Origin: Thiobacillus sp.
GTDB taxonomy: Bacteria; Pseudomonadota; Gammaproteobacteria; Burkholderiales; Thiobacillaceae
Length of the DNA: 64,000 nucleotides
NCBI GenBank assembly: GCA_016124745.1
Contig: WGNC01000015.1
Coordinates: forward strand, 17,361-81,360
Reading direction: 5' to 3'
Both the position numbers and the translations under genes were made by a program. Of the stretch, positions 18,053 to 27,190 are shown in pieces. Each line of letters opens with the position of its first letter. Within the stretch, counting starts at the first letter, position 1. The notes under the pieces are model-generated. The model worked only from the letters and a program-made list of their open reading frames with translations, was not told the DNA's origin and searched no databases.

Positions 18053-18800
18053 GCGCCATGGCTTTGAAGAACAACGATACGCTCGATACCAGCAACAAAA
18101 CGCCCATCAGCCGGGTCATCTGAGCACGGGTCAGGCCAAGATGCATGCGTCCGCCCAGATACAGTGCGCCGAGCATCAGTGGCAATACGGCAATATAGGC
18201 GGCCCAGACCTTTGCCGTCATGAGCAGCCCGGCGATCAGAAAGCTGATGATGCGCGCCAGGCCCTCGGTGAAAAAAAGCGCCGACAGGGTTGCTCGGAGG
18301 TTGCTCTTATCGTGGATGCGATGGGTCAGATATATCACATAGGGCGGCCCGCCGGTTCCGAACAAGGCCCCCACGGTGCCACCGGTGAGTGCGGCAGGCA
18401 CGGCCCAGCCGCGTGAAGCCGGTTTGTCGCCATGGATATCGAGCACGCTGCGCACCGCATAAATGAACACGAAGCCTGCCAATGTGAACAGCATGGGACC
18501 GGATGGAAGTCTCACCAGCAGGGTGGTGCCCAAAACAACGCCCACAATGCCGATCGGAATCAGCACGCCCAGCTCGTCCCATTGCACGCGCTTGAAATTG
18601 AAGCCGCCGATCACGATCGATGCGGTGAAGTCCAGCAGCAGAATCATCGGCACGACAAATTGCAGCGGCAGGAACAATGCCAGCAAAGGCACTGAAATCA
18701 GTCCCGATCCAAAGCCGGTAACGCCGCGGATGAAATACGCCACCAGCAGGACGGTTGCCGTGAGTGCCACATCACCGGCGGCGACCTGCTCAATGCTCAC
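18045..18800 (-). CDS. TauE/SafE-family sulfite exporter-like membrane protein
   Basis: A 251-residue inner-membrane protein with about seven to eight hydrophobic segments and the two-fold repeat of the TauE/SafE (DUF81) family. The repeat shows as GFGSGLISVPLLALFLP in the first half and GTVGALFGTGGPPYVIYL in the second. Members export sulfite, sulfoacetate or other sulfur-containing anions; the substrate here is unknown. The start is GTG at 18800, overlapping the folB stop as GTGA. Confidence 0.85.
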   Translation of the reverse strand: MSIEQVAAGDVALTATVLLVAYFIRGVTGFGSGLISVPLLALFLPLQFVVPMILLLDFTASIVIGGFNFKRVQWDELGVLIPIGIVGVVLGTTLLVRLPSGPMLFTLAGFVFIYAVRSVLDIHGDKPASRGWAVPAALTGGTVGALFGTGGPPYVIYLTHRIHDKSNLRATLSALFFTEGLARIISFLIAGLLMTAKVWAAYIAVLPLMLGALYLGGRMHLGLTRAQMTRLMGVLLLVSSVSLFFKAMAHD

Positions 18801-19159
18801 CCACGTGCGCCCCGTTCGATGGTGATGCCGAGTTCCTTGATGCCCGGCACGATGGCGAACTTGGTGACCGATACTTTTACCCAGGGCGCACCAAATTCAT
18901 CGCGCACGATGGCGGCCACGTATTCGGCGACGGATTCGACCAGGGTGATCGGTTGCGGCGCGTTGTGCAGGTATTCCTTCACCCGCATCGCCACCGCTCC
19001 GTAATCGATGGTGTCGGCCACGTTGTCGGTGCCGCCGGCCTTGCTGTCAGGCAACCCGATCTCGAGGTCGAGCCGCACCGGCTGCGGCACTTTGCGTTCC
19101 CACTCGTATATGCCGATAATTAGTTCGAGACGGAAGTCCCGCAGAAATAGAATATCCAT
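18797..19159 (-). CDS. folB: Dihydroneopterin aldolase FolB
   Basis: Converts 7,8-dihydroneopterin to 6-hydroxymethyl-dihydropterin and glycolaldehyde in folate synthesis. The 120-residue protein starts MDILFLRDFRLELIIGIYEWER, which matches the family; an in-frame start 30 bp upstream is not conserved. Further blocks are the LVESVAEYVA helix and the C-terminal GITIERG. Divergent from plsY, the usual arrangement near tsaD in betaproteobacteria. Confidence 0.94.
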   Translation of the reverse strand: MDILFLRDFRLELIIGIYEWERKVPQPVRLDLEIGLPDSKAGGTDNVADTIDYGAVAMRVKEYLHNAPQPITLVESVAEYVAAIVRDEFGAPWVKVSVTKFAIVPGIKELGITIERGARG

Positions 19160-19210
19160 CGAGCCGCCCGAAGGACCGGGCCCATCCAAAACCTGCCATT
19201 TTACTGACTT

Positions 19211-19813
19211 ATGCCCTCGCTGTTCCTGATTGCTGCTGCCTATCTGCTCGGTTCACTGTCGTTCGCAGTCATCGTCAGCCGTGCCATGCGTCTGCCCGAT
19301 CCGCGCAGCTTCGGTTCGGGCAATCCCGGCGCCACCAATGTGCTGCGAACCGGACGCAAGGCCGCTGCCGCGCTGACGCTGCTCGGCGATGCGCTAAAGG
19401 GCTGGGGGGCCGTGGTAATGGCGCGCCTGTTGGCGCCGCAATACGGGCTGTCCGAAGACGTTGTCCTGTTGTGCGCGCTGGCGGTATTCATCGGTCATCT
19501 TTTCCCGGTGTTTTTCGGCTTCAAGGGCGGCAAGGGCGTGGCCACAGCGCTTGGCGTCTTGGTAGGCCTTAACCCCTGGGTCGGCCTGGCATGCCTGGCG
19601 ACTTGGCTGTTCATGGCCGCGGTATTCCGCATATCCTCTCTCGCCGCCCTGACCACTGCCGCCCTCGCCCCGGTCTACACCGGATTCTTGATGGGCTGGG
19701 GTAATACTGCGATGGCCGTGCTGGTGATCACCCTGCTCCTGTTCTATCGTCATAAGAGCAACCTCATCAAACTCGTCTCTGGTCAGGAAGCTCGCATCGG
19801 CCGCCGCTCCTGA
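19211..19813 (+). CDS. plsY: Acyl-phosphate:glycerol-3-phosphate acyltransferase PlsY
   Basis: Inner-membrane enzyme that makes lysophosphatidic acid from acyl-phosphate and glycerol 3-phosphate, starting phospholipid synthesis. The 200 residues show the three PlsY motifs: [16 protein letters not shown] near 36-51, the [14 protein letters not shown] loop, and the late [10 protein letters not shown]. Around five membrane segments are apparent. Divergent from folB and followed 13 bp later by an unknown membrane protein. Confidence 0.96.
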   Translation: MPSLFLIAAAYLLGSLSFAVIVSRAMRLPDPRSFGSGNPGATNVLRTGRKAAAALTLLGDALKGWGAVVMARLLAPQYGLSEDVVLLCALAVFIGHLFPVFFGFKGGKGVATALGVLVGLNPWVGLACLATWLFMAAVFRISSLAALTTAALAPVYTGFLMGWGNTAMAVLVITLLLFYRHKSNLIKLVSGQEARIGRRS

Positions 19814-19826
19814 TCCAATTTTAGAT

Positions 19827-20627
19827 ATGGCCTTTTTCGACAAAAGCATTGAACACGCGAAGGACAGTCTCGCCGAAGTGTCGCGCGAGGCCATCGACCT
19901 TGCGGGTGAGCGGCTGTCGGGAGTGGTCAAGGACGGCGTAACGCAGGCGGGGAGCGAACTCAAGGATGTCATCTGGCAGGCGAGCCAGGAAATCGACGCC
20001 AAGCTCGACAAGATTTCTGACGAACTGCATGCGCAGCGCCAGTTCACCAAGGACGATGTGCGCGAACTGGTCGACTACGCTGGCGAAAAGCTCGGCACGT
20101 TGATGGACGAACGCATCGTCCGCGCCAAGTCGGAAATATCGTCGCTGGTGCAGGAAAAGGTCGAATATTTCAAACACGAGATCGACGGCTTTTTCATCGA
20201 GCGCCAGCGCGACTTGGCACGCGAGCGCCGGCGGCTGTTCATCAACGTCGCCATCGCGATCATGGCGTCACTGTCGCTGGGTTTTGTGTCCTGGCTTTAT
20301 CACCAGTATCTCGGCGGCGGGCTCGACGTTTTTGCCATCTTCCGCATCGTGTTTGCCTCGCTGGCAGGTGGCTATACGGCCTATCTGGCAGTCAAACTGC
20401 TGCGCCGCTGGCTTTCGATGTCGGAACACAAGAAGGACACGCTGTTCCTGGTCAGCCGCTATTGGGGCGTACTGCGCCCGGAAAGCATCTTCGGCACCCT
20501 GATTCTGGTCTGTCTGTTGGCGGTACTGGTCGGATTTCTACTTTTTCCTGATCAGATTGCACAGCTCACCGGCAGTGAAAAATGGCTCAAGACCCTGCGC
20601 GAAGCCTATCCGATGTTCCGGCCCTGA
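19827..20627 (+). CDS. Unknown membrane protein with long amphipathic N-terminal helix
   Basis: Not recognised. The 266 residues divide into a charged, helical N-terminal half (about 1-130) with repeating hydrophobic positions, resembling coiled-coil or apolipoprotein-like helices. Three hydrophobic segments follow: about 130-160, 163-190 and a strongly hydrophobic one near 225-248. It lacks a signal peptide, catalytic motif or cysteines. The gene lies between plsY and tsaD, 13 bp after plsY, so co-expression with phospholipid synthesis is likely. A scaffold or membrane-surface role is only a guess. Confidence 0.75.
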   Translation: MAFFDKSIEHAKDSLAEVSREAIDLAGERLSGVVKDGVTQAGSELKDVIWQASQEIDAKLDKISDELHAQRQFTKDDVRELVDYAGEKLGTLMDERIVRAKSEISSLVQEKVEYFKHEIDGFFIERQRDLARERRRLFINVAIAIMASLSLGFVSWLYHQYLGGGLDVFAIFRIVFASLAGGYTAYLAVKLLRRWLSMSEHKKDTLFLVSRYWGVLRPESIFGTLILVCLLAVLVGFLLFPDQIAQLTGSEKWLKTLREAYPMFRP

Positions 20628-20651
20628 ATCACCCGTGCTCGTTTTGGTCAC

Positions 20652-21677
20652 CTAAACTGCCTCGAGGCTTGCCAGGTCCCAGCGTGGCCTGACCGCAAAG
20701 GCCAAGTCCGGCTGTGCCGCTGCCGTATTGGGTAGAGAAGCCAGCCGCTGCGCCCCGGCGAAGGCGATCATTGCACCATTGTCGGTGCAGAATTCCAGCC
20801 GCGGATAGAACACGGTGACCCCGTGGGCGGCCGCCTCACGCGTAAGGCGTTCACGCAAAAGGGTGTTGGCCCCCACTCCGCCGGCGACGACCAGCCGTTC
20901 CGCACCGCTATGCCTGCAGGCTGCCAGGCTCTTGCTCACCAGCACCTCCACGGCGGCGGCCTGAAACGCCGCCGCGATGTCTGCCGCCTGCGCCAGCCCG
21001 GCCTTGCGCACCAGCGTCAGCACAGCTGTCTTGAGGCCGCTGAAGCTGAAATCGAAGTCGCCTGAATTCAGCATCGGCCGCGGCAGACTGAAGCGAGCGG
21101 CATCACCCGTAGCAGCCAGCTTAGACAGGGCAGGCCCGCCCGGATAGCCCAGCCCCAGCAGCTGGGCAGTCTTGTCGAAAGCCTCGCCTGCTGCATCGTC
21201 CAGCGTCTCACCCAGAAGGATGTAACGTCCCACGCCGGACACGAGCATCAATTGCGTGTGTCCACCCGACACCAGCAACGCGACGAACGGAAACTCGGGG
21301 GGGGTATCCGAAATCAGGGGCGACAGCATGTGACCTTCGAGATGGTGCACACCGACAGCGGGAATATCGAGCGCGAATGCCAGCGCACGCGCCATGCCGG
21401 CCCCCACCAGCAAGGCGCCCGTCAACCCCGGACCCGCTGTGTAGGCAACGCCATCGAGATCAGCCAGTGTGCACCCACTCTCGCTCAACACCTGTCGTGT
21501 CAGCGGCAATACACGCCGGATATGGTCACGCGACGCCAGTTCCGGCACTACGCCGCCATACTCGTTGTGCATGACAATCTGGGAATGCAGCGCGTGCGCC
21601 AGCAGCCCACGCACGCTGTCATACAGCGCGACGCCCGTTTCATCGCAGGAGGATTCGACACCAAGCACCAACATCAT
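20652..21677 (-). CDS. tsaD: tRNA N6-adenosine threonylcarbamoyltransferase TsaD
   Basis: Transfers threonylcarbamoyl to A37 of ANN-decoding tRNAs, together with TsaB and TsaE. In the 341-residue protein the iron ligands H112 and H116 (HHLEGH) are visible, as are the N-terminal [12 protein letters not shown], the VSGGHT block and the late [11 protein letters not shown]. Two adjacent ATGs (21677, 21674) are possible starts; the longer open frame to 21785 is rejected because its N-terminus is unconserved. Divergent from the rpsU operon across a small lipoprotein gene, a common order. Confidence 0.95.
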   Translation of the reverse strand: MMLVLGVESSCDETGVALYDSVRGLLAHALHSQIVMHNEYGGVVPELASRDHIRRVLPLTRQVLSESGCTLADLDGVAYTAGPGLTGALLVGAGMARALAFALDIPAVGVHHLEGHMLSPLISDTPPEFPFVALLVSGGHTQLMLVSGVGRYILLGETLDDAAGEAFDKTAQLLGLGYPGGPALSKLAATGDAARFSLPRPMLNSGDFDFSFSGLKTAVLTLVRKAGLAQAADIAAAFQAAAVEVLVSKSLAACRHSGAERLVVAGGVGANTLLRERLTREAAAHGVTVFYPRLEFCTDNGAMIAFAGAQRLASLPNTAAAQPDLAFAVRPRWDLASLEAV

Positions 21678-21794
21678 CCGGAAACCAAAAACAGAACACT
21701 GCCAATCATAGCGCGGCCTCGAGTCCCGGGCTGTTGCAAGCGGGAGATTGCCCGCGCCGCTTGAGTAAGCCTGGCACCCGCTCAACCGACTACG

Positions 21795-22208
21795 TTACGG
21801 CGTGCCCGGAGGCGGTGGTGCATCGCTGCGCGCATTCCCCGTGTCGGGGAGCAGGCTGGGCGCGGGAGGAGGTGTACTCGGCAGATGGGCGATGATGCAG
21901 TCGATCGCCTGGTTGGTTTCCGCGGTGGAATCGCTAAAGGACGTCACAAACTCGCGATACTGGGCAGGGTCGACCTTGCCGTAGTAAAGCCGGGAGGTGA
22001 TATCGAGAAACGAAGCGTTGTTGTTTTCCAGGGTGGAAATTTCAAAATCACCAATGCGTTGCGGGCAGGCATTCTCGATGACGTCAAAAAATTTGTCGGC
22101 ATCCGACTGTTCATTCCAGGCACCAGGCGCACACCCACTAAGTGAAGCGACGAGTGCCGTTGAAGTGAGGATAGGCAAGGAAAATGCCTTGAGCATGGCC
22201 TTTTTCAT
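21795..22208 (-). CDS. Small predicted lipoprotein of unknown function
   Basis: Not recognised. The 137-residue product has a type II signal peptide with a lipobox LSGC ending at C26, so it should be lipidated and face the periplasm. The mature part has two further cysteines (in NACPQR and AIDCII) that could form a disulphide, and ends in a proline-rich tail (STPPPAP, APPPPGTP). It lies between tsaD and the rpsU promoter region, without an obvious partner. Confidence 0.7.
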   Translation of the reverse strand: MKKAMLKAFSLPILTSTALVASLSGCAPGAWNEQSDADKFFDVIENACPQRIGDFEISTLENNNASFLDITSRLYYGKVDPAQYREFVTSFSDSTAETNQAIDCIIAHLPSTPPPAPSLLPDTGNARSDAPPPPGTP

Positions 22209-22535
22209 CGTAGAGTTTCCGGAAAGCGGGAGTGAAGCAGAATAGCACCCTCACAGCGAAACATCGCATTCATCGCTCCCTCCATGCACGCCTGCATCAG
22301 AGCGCTTCTGGCATGCCCTCCTGACACACCCCTTGCGGGAAGCAACGAACCTTGATTTTATTGGAGTTTCAATTGGTTGGGTGCTGCGTCGGCCGCGCGC
22401 GGCGTTCGACCTGGACCAAGCCAAGCCCGCCTCCTCCCGGCATAAGTATGGTTTTGACTTGGAGAGGGCTGGAAAAAAAACTGCAAGCTTGCTATAGTGC
22501 TCGTTTTTCCCGTTTCCCCGGAAGCCACCTCAAAA
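22209..22535 (+). promoter_or_regulatory. 327-bp gap before rpsU with a candidate promoter
   Basis: No credible gene is present. The best promoter for rpsU is an extended -10, TGC-TATAGT (TATAGT at 22493-22498), with TGGAAA (22470-22475) 17 bp upstream, about 35 bp before the rpsU ATG. A TTGACT at 22454-22459 is too far from it (33 bp). The rest shows nothing I can interpret, apart from the promoter the divergent lipoprotein gene would need. Confidence 0.5.
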
Positions 22536-22748
22536 ATGCCTCACGTCAAAGTCAAAGAAAATGAGCCGTTCGACGTCGCTCTGCGTCGCTTCAAGCGTTC
22601 CATCGAAAAAGTGGGTCTGTTGACTGAACTGCGCGCCCGCGAGTTCTATGAGAAGCCCACCGCTGAGCGCAAGCGCAAGCTCGCCGCCGCGGTCAAGCGC
22701 CAGAGCAAGCGTCTGCGCGGTCAGCAACTTCCCCCCAAGATGTATTGA
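22536..22748 (+). CDS. rpsU: 30S ribosomal protein S21
   Basis: A 70-residue basic protein bS21, starting [22 protein letters not shown], which is diagnostic. The start at 22536 is taken over an in-frame upstream start at 22497 because the family begins here. First gene of the rpsU-yqeY-dnaG-rpoD macromolecular synthesis operon linking translation, replication and transcription. Its stop codon lies inside a stable hairpin. Confidence 0.96.
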   Translation: MPHVKVKENEPFDVALRRFKRSIEKVGLLTELRAREFYEKPTAERKRKLAAAVKRQSKRLRGQQLPPKMY

Positions 22749-22768
22749 TTCTGCCGACCGGCAGAATC
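22747..22768 (+). promoter_or_regulatory. Hairpin at the rpsU stop codon
   Basis: A 9-bp perfect stem (GATTCTGCC at 22747-22755, complement at 22760-22768) with a 4-nt loop GACC overlaps the last bases of rpsU. No T-run follows, so it is not a standard terminator. In E. coli the rpsU-dnaG junction carries a terminator and a processing site; this structure may be an mRNA-processing or stability element of the same kind. Confidence 0.55.
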
Positions 22769-22790
22769 ACCCAAACCGCGCCCGCCCGGC

Positions 22791-23237
22791 ATGTCGCTCA
22801 AGCTACGCATCACTGACGACATGAAGGCGGCGATGCGCGCCAAGGAAACGGCGCGTCTCGGCACGATCCGCCTGCTTCTGGCCGCAATCAAGCAGAAAGA
22901 AGTCGACGAACGCGTCGAACTGGACGATGCAGCCATCAGCAGCATCGTCGAGAAGCTCATCAAACAACGCAAGGATTCTATCAGCCAGTTTCAGGCTGCG
23001 GGTCGTGACGACCTGGTTGCTGCAGAACAGGCCGAGCTTGCAGTGCTGCGGGCTTACCTGCCCGAACAGCTCCCTCCCGCCGAAGTCGAAGCCGCAGTGG
23101 TTGCCGCGATTGCAGAATCCGGCGCAGCCTCCGCCCGCGACATGGGCAAGGTCATGGCCCTGCTGAAGTCCCGGCTGGCCGGACGCGCCGACATGGGGCA
23201 GGTTTCAATGCTGATCAAAGCCCGCTTGGCGGGTTAA
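22791..23237 (+). CDS. GatB/YqeY domain protein
   Basis: A 148-residue protein of the YqeY family, related to the tRNA-binding tail domain of the amidotransferase subunit GatB. Typical blocks are LRITDDMKAAMRAKETARLGTIR at the start, KQRKDSISQF in the middle, and LRAYLPEQL. Between rpsU and dnaG it replaces nothing: this position is standard in many proteobacteria. Its exact role is not established; weak links to tRNA or amidation have been proposed for the fold. Confidence 0.9.
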   Translation: MSLKLRITDDMKAAMRAKETARLGTIRLLLAAIKQKEVDERVELDDAAISSIVEKLIKQRKDSISQFQAAGRDDLVAAEQAELAVLRAYLPEQLPPAEVEAAVVAAIAESGAASARDMGKVMALLKSRLAGRADMGQVSMLIKARLAG

Positions 23238-23277
23238 ATTCCGCCCGGCGTCTGCCCGGGTTTATCATGCAGCAACC

Positions 23278-24975
23278 ATGATCCCGCGCGATTTCATCGA
23301 CACCCTGCTCGCCCGCGTCGACATCGTCGACGTCATCGACCGGCGCGTGACGCTGAAGAAAGCCGGGCAAAACTACCAGGCCTGCTGCCCGTTCCACAGC
23401 GAAAAGACTCCTTCCTTTACGGTCAGCCCGACCAAGCAGTTCTACCATTGCTTCGGTTGCGGGGCACATGGCACTGCGATCGGCTTCCTGATGGAGTACG
23501 AGCACATGAGCTTTCCCGATGCGGTGGCCTCGCTGGCACAGGATACCGGCTTGCAGATACCCGTATCGGCACACGAACCCGATCGGCCCAGACCACCCCC
23601 TGCACTGTGGGATGCCCTGGAGCAGGCGGCGCAATTCTACAAGCAGCAACTTAAGCAGACGCCGCGCGCGATTGATTACCTGAAACGGCGTGGACTGACC
23701 GGTGCCATCGCCGCCCGTTACGGCATCGGCTATGCGCCCGACGGTTCGCCGCTAAAACAGGTCTTTAAAGATTACAGCGCAGATGCGCTTGCCGCGTCCG
23801 GGTTGGTGATCGACGGTGATCACGGTCGCTACGATCGATTTCGTGACCGCATCATGTTTCCCATTCGAAACATCAAGGGCCAGATCGTCGGTTTCGGCGG
23901 CCGCGTGCTCGATCAGGGCGACCCGAAATACCTCAATTCGCCCGAAACTCCGCTGTTCCACAAGGGATCTGAAATCTATGGCCTTTTCGAGGCGCGCGCC
24001 GCCATCAAGACCGCCGGACGCGCCATCGTGGTCGAAGGTTACATGGACGTGGTGGCGCTGGCGCAGCACGGGGTGGAGTTCGCCGTCGCCACGCTGGGAA
24101 CGGCGACCACACCGATTCACGCACGCACGCTGCTGCGTCACACCGATCGCCTAATTTATGCGTTTGACGGCGACAACGCCGGCCGCAAGGCTGCCTGGCG
24201 CGCGCTGGAAAACTCACTGGAAGCACTACAGGACGGCAAGGAGGTGAGCTTCCTGTTTCTGCCCGAGGGAGAAGACCCTGACAGCTATATCCGCAGCCAC
24301 GGTCAGGCGGCTTTCCTGCAATTGCTGGAGACCGACACAATGCCGCTCTCGGCCTTCCTCGTGCGCGAACTGGCACGCGGCCGCAAACTCGACAGTCAGG
24401 AAGGCCGGGCCGCGCTGATCAAGGATGCCAAACCCCTGCTGGAAAAGATCGCGGCGCCGCTGCTGGCCAGCCTGATTCGGCGACAGGTCGCTGATTTGGC
24501 CCATTTGCAGGCCGACGAGCTTGGCCTCATGGGGATAAAATCCGGCATCGGCCGTCGCGCCGCGCTGCGTCCACAACGCCGTCCGGCACCGTCACGCGTG
24601 CGCAGCCTGGCCCGCACACTGCTGATGAACCCGCTGCGTGTCGCCGAAGTCGATCCTTGCTGGCTGGACGCGAATGACCAGTTGAGCGCCCAAATGGGCG
24701 AACTCATGGCCTGGCTGCACGGTGTCAAGCACCTCAGCCTGCCTGCCATTGCCGAGGCCGCTCGCGCCAGCACCTTGGAGGCCTTGGTCGATGAACTGAT
24801 GACGGATTTGCTCGACAAAGATGACAGTTGGGACTGGAACGCCGAATTCGATGGCGCCGTCAAACAGATGCGTGATGACTGGCGTCGGCGTCGGCAGCAG
24901 GAGTTGGCGCAACGCCCGCTCGACAGCTTGAGCGCCAGCGAACGCCAGGAACTGACCGAATTGGCACGTTCCTAG
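23278..24975 (+). CDS. dnaG: DNA primase DnaG
   Basis: Synthesises RNA primers at the replication fork. The N-terminal CHC2 zinc ribbon uses C37, H40, C58 and C61 (CPFH, CFGC). The TOPRIM catalytic core follows, with VVEGYMDVVALAQHG near 250 and YAFDGDNAGRKAAWR near 295. The C-terminal helicase-binding domain occupies about 430-565. The 565-residue length is normal. It follows yqeY after 40 bp, and 113 bp with a separate promoter come before rpoD. Confidence 0.97.
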   Translation: MIPRDFIDTLLARVDIVDVIDRRVTLKKAGQNYQACCPFHSEKTPSFTVSPTKQFYHCFGCGAHGTAIGFLMEYEHMSFPDAVASLAQDTGLQIPVSAHEPDRPRPPPALWDALEQAAQFYKQQLKQTPRAIDYLKRRGLTGAIAARYGIGYAPDGSPLKQVFKDYSADALAASGLVIDGDHGRYDRFRDRIMFPIRNIKGQIVGFGGRVLDQGDPKYLNSPETPLFHKGSEIYGLFEARAAIKTAGRAIVVEGYMDVVALAQHGVEFAVATLGTATTPIHARTLLRHTDRLIYAFDGDNAGRKAAWRALENSLEALQDGKEVSFLFLPEGEDPDSYIRSHGQAAFLQLLETDTMPLSAFLVRELARGRKLDSQEGRAALIKDAKPLLEKIAAPLLASLIRRQVADLAHLQADELGLMGIKSGIGRRAALRPQRRPAPSRVRSLARTLLMNPLRVAEVDPCWLDANDQLSAQMGELMAWLHGVKHLSLPAIAEAARASTLEALVDELMTDLLDKDDSWDWNAEFDGAVKQMRDDWRRRRQQELAQRPLDSLSASERQELTELARS

Positions 24976-24990
24976 CTTTCCAGAAATGGC

Positions 24991-25018
24991 AAGACAACGC
25001 GCCCAATTACGGTATAAT
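24991..25018 (+). promoter_or_regulatory. Internal rpoD promoter
   Basis: AAGACA (24991-24996) and a perfect TATAAT (25013-25018) with a 16-bp spacer, in the gap between dnaG and rpoD. It would let the sigma factor be expressed independently of rpsU-dnaG. Confidence 0.6.
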
Positions 25019-25088
25019 TGCCGGTTTTTGAACGATTTTTTCTGTCCGCCCGCACCGTGCCGGACAGAACCTGAGCGGAGAAAATCCT

Positions 25089-27005
25089 GTGGCTGTACGT
25101 GGAAGAAAACCGGGTGGTAGCGCAAAAAAAGCCGAAGCATTGATCCCCCTTAAAGAGTTGACGCCGGTGGAAGCAGAAGCGCGCCGCACCCAACTGAAGA
25201 ATCTCATCATTCTGGGCAAGGAACGGGGGTTCCTGACTTACGCCGAGATCAACGACCACCTGCCCGACGAGGTGCTGGACGCCGACCAGATCGAAGGCGT
25301 GATCAGCATGCTTAACGACATGGGCATTCAGGTCTTTGACGAAGCCCCGGACGCCGAGACCCTGCTGATGCAGGAATCCACGCCTGCCGCTACCGACGAA
25401 GACGTGGCCGCCGAAGCCGAACAGGCGCTGACCACGGTCGACTCCGAATTCGGGCGCACCACCGATCCGGTACGCATGTACATGCGCGAAATGGGCTCGG
25501 TCGACCTGCTCACCCGCGAAGGCGAAATTGAAATCGCCAAGCGCATCGAAGAAGGGCTGCGACACATGGTGCAGGCCATTTCGTCATGCCCACTCACCAT
25601 CCAGCAAATCCTGGACATGGCGACGCAGATCGAAAACGATACGATGCGGATCGATGAACTGATCGATGGCTTTGTTGAAGTGGAAGCCGAGGCAGAGGAG
25701 GAAGAAGCCGAGGCAGAAAGCGTTGATGACGAATCCGAAGAGGATGACGAGGCCGCGACCGCTGCCGCTGCCGCTGCCAATCTGGCCCAGTTAAAGGCTG
25801 AAGCGCTGACCCAGTTCGAGTTCATTCGCAAGGCTTACAAGAGAGCGCAGAACGCTCATGCCAAATACGGCCTCGGCAGCCCGCAGCACGTAAAGGCCCA
25901 GGCCGAGGTCACCGGGCTGCTGATGGCAATCCGCTTCTCCGTGCGTCAGGTCGACAGCCTGTGCGAGCAGATCCGCAATGCGGTGGAAGAGGTACGTTCA
26001 CACGAGCGCAAGATCATGGAGTTCTGCGTGACCCGTTCCGGCATGCCGCGTTCCCATTTCATCAAGGCCTTCCCCGGCAACGAAACCAACATGGCCTGGC
26101 TCGACAAGGAGATCGCCGCCAAGAAGGGGTATTGCTCGACGCTTGCCAAGGTGCAATATGAAGTCAAGGCCCATCAGGAAGCGCTCGTTGCCATGCAGGA
26201 ACGCGTCGGCCTGCCGATCAAGAGTCTGAAGGACGTCAACAAGCAGATGTCCACCGGCGAAGCCAAGGCCCGTCGTGCCAAGCGCGAGATGATCGAAGCC
26301 AACCTGCGTCTTGTGATCTCGATCGCCAAGACATACACCAACCGCGGCCTGCAGTTCCTCGACCTGATCCAGGAAGGCAACATCGGGCTGATGAAGGCGG
26401 TGGACAAGTTCGAGTATCGTCGCGGTTACAAGTTTTCGACCTATGCGACCTGGTGGATCCGCCAGGCGATCACGCGTTCGATCGCCGATCAGGCACGCAC
26501 CATCCGTATTCCAGTGCACATGATCGAAACCATCAACAAGATGAACCGGATCAGCCGTCAGATCCTGCAGGAAACCGGTATCGAACCGGATCCGGCGACG
26601 CTGGCGATCAAGATGGAAATGCCGGAAGACAAGATCCGCAAGATCATGAAAATCGCCAAGGAGCCGATTTCCATGGAAACGCCGATCGGTGACGATGAAG
26701 ACTCGCATCTCGGCGACTTCATCGAAGACGCCAGCACGCTATCGCCTGACGACTCGGCCATCTATTCGAACCTGCGCGATGCCACCCGCGAAGTGCTGGA
26801 CAGCCTGACCTCGCGCGAGGCCAAGGTGTTGCGCATGCGCTTCGGCATCGAGATGAACACCGACCACACGCTGGAGGAGGTTGGAAAACAGTTCGACGTG
26901 ACCCGCGAGCGGATTCGCCAGATTGAGGCCAAGGCCCTGCGCAAGCTGCGCCACCCGACGCGTTCCGAAAGACTGAAAAGCTTCGTCGGCAGCGGCGAAG
27001 AGTGA
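25089..27005 (+). CDS. rpoD: RNA polymerase primary sigma factor RpoD (sigma-70)
   Basis: Housekeeping sigma factor, 638 residues. Region 1.1 is at the N-terminus. Region 1.2 contains [11 protein letters not shown] near 133. A non-conserved insertion near 200-235 is strongly acidic and then alanine-rich. The core regions include [27 protein letters not shown] and [14 protein letters not shown] (2.4), and region 4.2 ends with [19 protein letters not shown]. The start is GTG at 25089 after an AGCGGAGAAAA ribosome site. It is preceded by its own promoter and followed by a terminator. Confidence 0.98.
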   Translation: MAVRGRKPGGSAKKAEALIPLKELTPVEAEARRTQLKNLIILGKERGFLTYAEINDHLPDEVLDADQIEGVISMLNDMGIQVFDEAPDAETLLMQESTPAATDEDVAAEAEQALTTVDSEFGRTTDPVRMYMREMGSVDLLTREGEIEIAKRIEEGLRHMVQAISSCPLTIQQILDMATQIENDTMRIDELIDGFVEVEAEAEEEEAEAESVDDESEEDDEAATAAAAAANLAQLKAEALTQFEFIRKAYKRAQNAHAKYGLGSPQHVKAQAEVTGLLMAIRFSVRQVDSLCEQIRNAVEEVRSHERKIMEFCVTRSGMPRSHFIKAFPGNETNMAWLDKEIAAKKGYCSTLAKVQYEVKAHQEALVAMQERVGLPIKSLKDVNKQMSTGEAKARRAKREMIEANLRLVISIAKTYTNRGLQFLDLIQEGNIGLMKAVDKFEYRRGYKFSTYATWWIRQAITRSIADQARTIRIPVHMIETINKMNRISRQILQETGIEPDPATLAIKMEMPEDKIRKIMKIAKEPISMETPIGDDEDSHLGDFIEDASTLSPDDSAIYSNLRDATREVLDSLTSREAKVLRMRFGIEMNTDHTLEEVGKQFDVTRERIRQIEAKALRKLRHPTRSERLKSFVGSGEE

Positions 27006-27014
27006 ATCCCTTGT

Positions 27015-27040
27015 CCCCGCCCATGGCGGGGTTTGGTTTG
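27015..27040 (+). terminator. rpoD terminator
   Basis: A 7-bp GC stem (CCCCGCC at 27015-27021, GGCGGGG at 27025-27031) with a CAT loop is followed by TTTGGTTTG, ten bases past the rpoD stop and just before the tRNA. Confidence 0.7.
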
Positions 27041-27048
27041 ACGTTTTC

Positions 27049-27125
<77 letters not shown>

Positions 27126-27190
27126 ATTTATCGGCACACATCATTTCACACCCATGACAGAAGCAGCCGTGCGTGTGACCGGGTTAGGGA

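Noticed and set aside
22454..22498. TTGACT paired with TATAGT as rpsU promoter
   Set aside because: The spacer is 33 bp; the extended -10 with a weaker -35 at 17 bp is more plausible.
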